From CAVTJL01 sp963752325 (GTDB taxonomy: Bacteria; Pseudomonadota; Alphaproteobacteria; Geminicoccales; Geminicoccaceae): a DNA stretch of 64,000 nt. The stretch spans positions 496,001 to 560,000 of the forward strand of contig CAVVXU010000010.1 in NCBI GenBank assembly GCA_963752325.1, written 5' to 3'. The position numbers and the translations under genes are program-made. Positions 59,670-64,000 of this stretch are shown here, piece by piece. The notes beneath the pieces are model-generated. The model was not told the origin of the DNA. It saw only the letters and a list, made by a program, of their open reading frames with translations, and did not search any database. Every line of letters begins with the position of its first letter. The first letter of the stretch is position 1.

Positions 59670-61078
59670 ATGACAGCTCCAGGAAGCAAACCACAGCCAG
59701 ACGACCCGCCACTGATCCAGTCGATCAACGACGCCCAAGTGCTGCTGTGGTACGCCACGCGCGAGGAAAAGAGGTTCTCGGACGCCATGGTGCAGACGAT
59801 CGTCGAGGCGCAGTCGCTGACCGTGCCCGGAGCGAGCAACGCCGCGCTCGAAGGACAATTCTGGCTGGCGTTCCGCGATCTGGCGGCGGCGGTTCGTCCC
59901 GTCTCGGTCGATTTCATCATCGCCACCTACGGCTATCCGTTCGGGGCCATGAAGCGGCGAGGTACCGCGCTGGGCAACGCGGTGCGGACGAAGCGCCTCT
60001 ACAGCATGGGCGCCGTCGTGGTGCTGGCGCTGCTGCTTGTGACGCAGATCTACTGGTACATCGGGACCGCGTTCAGGACGGACCTCGACGATCACAGGGA
60101 CGAGCTTGACCGCATCTCGGGCACGCTGCGCGACCTGAGGTTCAGGGATCTCGTCCTGAGCAGCGAGATCGTGATGAAAGCCGCGCAGGCGAGAGCGGTG
60201 CAGCCAGCACTCATCCCGACGAAGCTCGCCCAGGGAGGGTCGGCCGACACGCCCGTCCTCCCAGCGCCGGCCGCCGGGCCCGCCAGCGACACGCGGCTCA
60301 TCGCGCTCCTCGATTCCGACACCAATGCGCTGAGGGCGCAGCGCCATCAGATCAATATCGACTTCGTCAACAGCACGCGCCGCATCGAGCGCCTCAACCT
60401 GATCCTCTCAGGAGACCAGTGCCTGCTCGATCGCTGGGACTCGATCAATCGCGGAATCCTAGGGCTGATCGGCATGCGCGCGGACGTCCTCCGGGCAGGC
60501 GTCGCCGCCGTCGGACCCCTGCGCCGATCAGGTCGGCCAACCCAAGCTTCTGCTGGCGGGCTCTGGAGCCCGGGCGATCACGACGGAATAGACCTCCAAG
60601 GCCCTCTGGACAGCCAGGTAGGCGGCTCACCAGGAGCGCAGCCGGAGCCCTACAAGAGCGTCCTCGACCAGATCTACAAGAGCCTCGTCGGCGATCAGCA
60701 GACCATCAGGAAGGTGGAGCGTTCGCTCGAAGGCTCGAAATCGATGCTGGCGGTTCTTAACCAATACATCCTGCCGCTGCTCTACGGCGTGCTCGGGGCG
60801 CTGGCCTATACCCTGCGCGCGCTGTCGCGCGAGATCCAGAGCGTGACGTTCACGCGCGGATCCGACATCCGCTACTCGCTGCGATGGCCGCTCGGGATGC
60901 TCGCGGGCGTGACGGTAGGCCTCTTCTTCGATCCGCACGAGCTACGGGCCTCGCCGCCATCACGCCTCTCGGCCTCTCCTTCCTCGCGGGCTACGGCGTC
61001 GAATTGGTCTTCACCGGGCTCGATAAACTGGTGCGCGCGTTCGCAGGCGGCGAGGCCGACGCGATCAAGCACGGATGA
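59670..61078 (+). CDS. Membrane protein of unknown function (frameshifted near 3' end)
   Basis: About 470 codons. A cytoplasmic-looking N-terminal domain of 110 residues precedes a membrane segment (LYSMGAVVVLALLLVTQIYWYIG). A long helical loop with coiled-coil character follows (DDHRDELDRISGTLRDLRFRDL). The C-terminus has LNQYILPLLYGVLGALAYTLR and LRWPLGMLAGVTVGLFFDPHEL. One base is missing near 60945; the frame resumes GLAAITPLGLSFLAGYGVEL and VFTGLDKLVRAFAGGEADA with a stop at 61078. No family is recognised. It is probably the inner-membrane partner of the lipoprotein and lysozyme. Confidence 0.65.
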
Positions 61079-61282
61079 GGCAGTGAGCCAGTAGGCAAGC
61101 GGGATCTTTCGGGCTCGTGCACATTGGGTCAAGTGGGGTGAGCCCAAGTGGTGAGCGGTCCCGCACCGGCACGCCACCGCGCCAACTGACAAAACCCCCT
61201 TGTACCGCGCCTAGGCGCTCGCACCTAGAGACTGACGGACGAGCCCGCAGGGTCTTGCGGGCGCTTGGAGGGAGCATTGGCG

Positions 61283-61978
61283 ATGCGGATCGGGATCATC
61301 GGGGCGGGGAATATCGGGGGGGCGTTGGTGCGGCGGCTGCAGGCGCTGGGGCATCAGGTGTCGGTGGCGAACTCGCGGGGGCCGGAGAGCCTGGCGGATC
61401 TCGCGGCCGAGACCGGGGCCAAGGCGGTGACGACGGCCGAGGCGGCCAAGGCCGGCGAGGTCGTGGTCGTGACGATACCGATGAAAAAAATAGAAAACCT
61501 TCCTGCCGATCTTTTTGCCGGGGTGCCGGAGAGCGTCGTGGTGGTGGACACCAACAACTACTATCCGCGGCAGCGGGACGGGCGGATCGACGGGATCGAG
61601 GCCGGGATGGTGGAGAGCCGGTGGGTGGCGCAGCAGCTTCGCCGGCCGGTGATCAAGGCGTTCAACAACATCTATGCGAAGCATCTTTTGGAGAACGGCA
61701 AGCCCAAGGGGACGCCGGGGCGGATCGCCCTGCCGGTGGCGGGCGACGAGGCCTCGGCCAAGACGGCGGTGATGCGGCTCGTGGACGAGCTGGGCTTCGA
61801 TCCCGTGGATGCGGGCGGCCTGGACGAGTCCTGGCGCCAGCAGCCGGGCAGCCCGGTCTATACGAAGGATTTCGACGCGGCGGGGGTCAAGAAGGCGCTG
61901 GCGGAGGCGAGCCCGGAGCGGACGCCCGACTGGCGGGCGACGCCCGACAGCCCCGGGGATTTTTCCAAGCCCGCCTGA
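61283..61978 (+). CDS. NADP oxidoreductase, coenzyme F420-dependent reductase-like
   Basis: 231 residues after GGAGGG. The NADP-binding N-terminus is RIGIIGAGNIGGALVRRLQALGHQVSVANSRGPESLADLAAETG. VVVVTIPMKKIENLPADLF and VVVDTNNYYPRQRDGRIDGIEAG follow, then RRPVIKAFNNIYAKHLLENG. Members without F420 genes nearby act as general NADPH-dependent reductases. The core has an unusual A7 run (61494-61500) encoding Lys-Lys-Ile with rare codons. It appears monocistronic. Confidence 0.8.
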   Translation: MRIGIIGAGNIGGALVRRLQALGHQVSVANSRGPESLADLAAETGAKAVTTAEAAKAGEVVVVTIPMKKIENLPADLFAGVPESVVVVDTNNYYPRQRDGRIDGIEAGMVESRWVAQQLRRPVIKAFNNIYAKHLLENGKPKGTPGRIALPVAGDEASAKTAVMRLVDELGFDPVDAGGLDESWRQQPGSPVYTKDFDAAGVKKALAEASPERTPDWRATPDSPGDFSKPA

Positions 61979-62119
61979 GGCGGCGGGGGTGGCGGCCGCC
62001 CCCCTGGCGTCGCTTGCGGGCGGCGGGGGGCGGTGCTACCGCTTGCCTGCCGGGGCAGGTGCATGAAGAGTCTTCTCGCGAGGCCGCCTGGGTCCGGCGG
62101 ATCGGGGAGAAGCAATCCA

Positions 62120-63076
62120 ATGAGACGGACAATCGTCGTCCTGGCCTCGGCCATGGCGCTGGCCGGTGTTGCCGGCGCCGCGCACGCAGCAGACATGGTT
62201 TTTGCGCTCGTGCCCAAGGCCATGAACAATCCCTTCTTCGATGCGGCCCGCGACGGCTGCAAGAAGGCCGCGGCCGAGATCGGCGGCATCGAGTGCTATT
62301 ATGTCGGGCCCAGCGAGCATGGCGGCGGCGACGAGCAGCTGCAGGTGGTCCAGGACCTGATCGCCAAGCATGTGAGCGGCATCGCCGTCTCGGCCGCCAA
62401 CGCCGCGGCGATGGCGCAGGCGGGCAAGGCCGCGAAGGCCGCGGGCATCCCCTTCATCACCTGGGACAGCGATCTTCTGGACCAGGACAAGGCGCTGCGT
62501 GCCACCTATATCGGCACGGTGAACGAGCAGATCGGCATCGAGGTCGCCAAGCGCGTGATGGCGCTGAAGCCCGATGGCGGGAGCTACTGCATCCAGAGCG
62601 GCGGCCCGGCCGCGGTCAACCACAATGAGCGCATGAAGGGCATGGTCGAGACGCTGCCGGCCGACAAGTGGAAGCAGGTTGACGGCTGCCCGCAATACAA
62701 CAACGACGATTTTCCGCTGTCGATCTCGCTGATGCAGGACACGCTGGCGAAGTATCCGAAGCTCGACGCCTATCTCAACACCGGCGGGGCGCCGGAGATG
62801 CTGCCCGAGGCCTACAAGCAGGTGACGAGCCAGTACGCGGAGCGCATCAAGAGCCACGACCTCGTTCTTGTCTTTGTCGAGACGATGGACGTGCAGATGG
62901 GCTTTCTGCGCGAGGGCCTGAGCGACGGGCAGATCGGCCAGCGGCCCTACGAGATGGGCTATCGCGCCATGTACGTGCTGAAGGACATGACCGAGGGCAA
63001 GATGCCGGCAGACCCCATTACCGTGGGCCTCGACGTCTGCACGCCGGACACGATCGACAGCTGCAAGACGAAGTGA
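62120..63076 (+). CDS. Sugar ABC substrate-binding protein (type I, RbsB-like)
   Basis: 318 residues with a signal peptide (RRTIVVLASAMALAGVAGAAHA, cleavage before ADM). Core: VFALVPKAMNNPFFDAARDGCKKAAAEIGG, VQDLIAKHVSGIAVSAANAAAMAQ, GIPFITWDSDLLDQDKAL, ATYIGTVNEQIGIEVAKRVM. Two Cys pairs are plausible (GC...EC near the N-terminus, VC...SC at the end). No ATPase or permease gene follows before the next binding protein, so its transporter is elsewhere or downstream of the window. Confidence 0.88.
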   Translation: MRRTIVVLASAMALAGVAGAAHAADMVFALVPKAMNNPFFDAARDGCKKAAAEIGGIECYYVGPSEHGGGDEQLQVVQDLIAKHVSGIAVSAANAAAMAQAGKAAKAAGIPFITWDSDLLDQDKALRATYIGTVNEQIGIEVAKRVMALKPDGGSYCIQSGGPAAVNHNERMKGMVETLPADKWKQVDGCPQYNNDDFPLSISLMQDTLAKYPKLDAYLNTGGAPEMLPEAYKQVTSQYAERIKSHDLVLVFVETMDVQMGFLREGLSDGQIGQRPYEMGYRAMYVLKDMTEGKMPADPITVGLDVCTPDTIDSCKTK

Positions 63077-63088
63077 CGTGACAAGCGG

Positions 63089-63110
63089 CGGGAGGGCCGA
63101 GGCCCTCCCG
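63089..63110 (+). terminator. Hairpin after the binding-protein gene
   Basis: CGGGAGGGCC at 63089-63098 pairs perfectly with GGCCCTCCCG at 63101-63110, starting 13 bases after the stop codon. No T run follows. It probably ends or protects the binding-protein message. Confidence 0.6.
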
Positions 63111-63298
63111 TGACGGCGGCGGGCTGCCGTGGATCGGCATCGATGCCATGCATAACGACATTCTTCCGCTCCGGGCACGGCAGGTGTAGCATCCCCGGCC
63201 GTGATCAGGTTGTCTGGACCAAGACGCGCCTTCGAAAGTAGCGCCAAGTCAAGACAAAGATCAGGCCTCACAGGCATAAAGCTCAGGGAGAGCTAAAC

Positions 63299-64000
63299 AT
63301 GTCGTACTTCGTCACCCGCCGGGGTATCCTGGCAGGGGCTGGAGCAGCGGCGCTCGGCGCACGGCTCGTCACCTTTCCGGACCAGCCCGCCATGGCAGCG
63401 GCGCCGATCACGGACCGCAAGCTCAAGATCGCGCTGTCCAACTCGTTCATCGGGAACAAGTGGCGGCTGACGATGGAGAACCTCTTCAAGGCGGCGCTGC
63501 AGATGGAGCCCTACAAGTCCGAGGTGGAGGGCACCTGGTTCAACTCCGGCAACGACGTCAGCAAGCAGTCGCAGCAGCTCTCGAACCTGATCTCCCAGGG
63601 TGTGGATGCGATCATCCTCGATGCCGCATCGCCCACGGGCCTCAACGGCATCCTGCGCCAGGCGACCAAGCGCGGCATCGTCGTCGTCTCCTTCGACAAC
63701 ACGGTGACCGAGAAGTCCGGCCTCACCGTGTCGATGGACGAGCACGGCTTCGGCGTCACCTGGGCCGAGTGGCTCGTCAAGAAGCTGAACGGCAAGGGCA
63801 ACGTCATCATGGTGACCGGCGTTGCCGGCACCTATGACGACGAGGAGCGCAACAAGGGCGCCGACAGCGTCTGGGCCAAGAATCCGGGCATCAAGGTGGT
63901 GGCGCGCTACACCGGCAACTGGGACACGGCGGCCTCGCAGACCAACACGGCCGCGATCCTGCCCACCCTGCCCAAGATCGACGGGATCTGGTGCCAGAGC
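63299..64000 (+). CDS. Sugar ABC substrate-binding protein (partial at window end)
   Basis: 234 codons to the window edge, no stop. A Tat-like signal (VTRRGILAGAGAAALGARL) precedes KLKIALSNSFIGNKWRLTMENLFKAAL, LSNLISQGVDAIILDAASPTGLNGILRQATKRGIVVVSFDNTV and GNVIMVTGVAGTYDDEERNKG. This is the type I (ribose) binding-protein fold, resembling the protein at 47764-48915 in DxxSxxxGLNxxxxxAxxRGIxVVxFD. GGGAGAG precedes the ATG. Transporter subunits probably follow beyond the window. Confidence 0.88.
   Translation, partial: MSYFVTRRGILAGAGAAALGARLVTFPDQPAMAAAPITDRKLKIALSNSFIGNKWRLTMENLFKAALQMEPYKSEVEGTWFNSGNDVSKQSQQLSNLISQGVDAIILDAASPTGLNGILRQATKRGIVVVSFDNTVTEKSGLTVSMDEHGFGVTWAEWLVKKLNGKGNVIMVTGVAGTYDDEERNKGADSVWAKNPGIKVVARYTGNWDTAASQTNTAAILPTLPKIDGIWCQS

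Overview
The window is GC-rich DNA, roughly two-thirds G+C by eye. It is dense with ABC uptake operons, PLP enzymes, GntR, LacI and MocR regulators and palindromic intergenic repeats. This suits a free-living heterotrophic alphaproteobacterium such as a soil or plant-associated Rhodospirillales or Hyphomicrobiales. That assignment is inferred from gene content; no rRNA or other marker gene is present.

Layout. 1-10.6 kb is a decaying accessory region: an IS630 transposase with an odd palindromic insert, an internally deleted IS5-family element carrying a DUF3303 gene, several toxin-antitoxin remnants, and a decayed two-gene module of lower GC (a nucleotidyltransferase-like gene plus a DUF262 gene). 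Inside it sits a PLP cluster (aminotransferase, MocR regulator, decarboxylase) and a ChaA-type antiporter. 10.6-19.2 kb is a minus-strand polyol-type operon: GlpD-like dehydrogenase, GntR regulator, FGGY kinase, then binding protein, two permeases and ATPase. 19.4-25.7 kb is a minus-strand amide operon: an FmdD/UrtA-like binding protein, LivHMGF-type transporter genes and an amidase. 26.3-31.8 kb is a plus-strand Dpp/Opp-type peptide transporter. 31.9-36.2 kb is mixed: TA remnant, class III cyclase, Ymh/Abi-like protein, degenerate tRNA, a gene fragment and a secreted aerolysin-like protein. 36.3-43.4 kb is a minus-strand sugar-acid operon with two enolase-superfamily dehydratases and an ABC importer, divergent from a GntR/FCD regulator. 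44.4-56.1 kb holds an unusual regulator fusing a winged helix to a MalE-like domain, divergent from a Gfo/Idh dehydrogenase plus ribose-type ABC operon with a flavin monooxygenase, a LacI regulator and a DegT aminotransferase. 56.2-61.1 kb has REP-like repeats and a lipoprotein-lysozyme-membrane protein trio. 61.3-64 kb has an NADP reductase-like gene and two binding-protein genes, the last cut by the window edge.

Throughout, many conserved genes carry single-base frameshifts, often a gained G next to C. Either this sequence has residual indel errors or the replicon is decaying. I list such genes as single loci, mark them as frameshifted and give the break positions. The most interesting signals are the winged-helix/MalE-like regulator with its own palindrome, the nucleotidyltransferase-DUF262 pair, and two independent cases of a roughly 220-bp 3' gene end left 9-10 kb away from its full-length copy.
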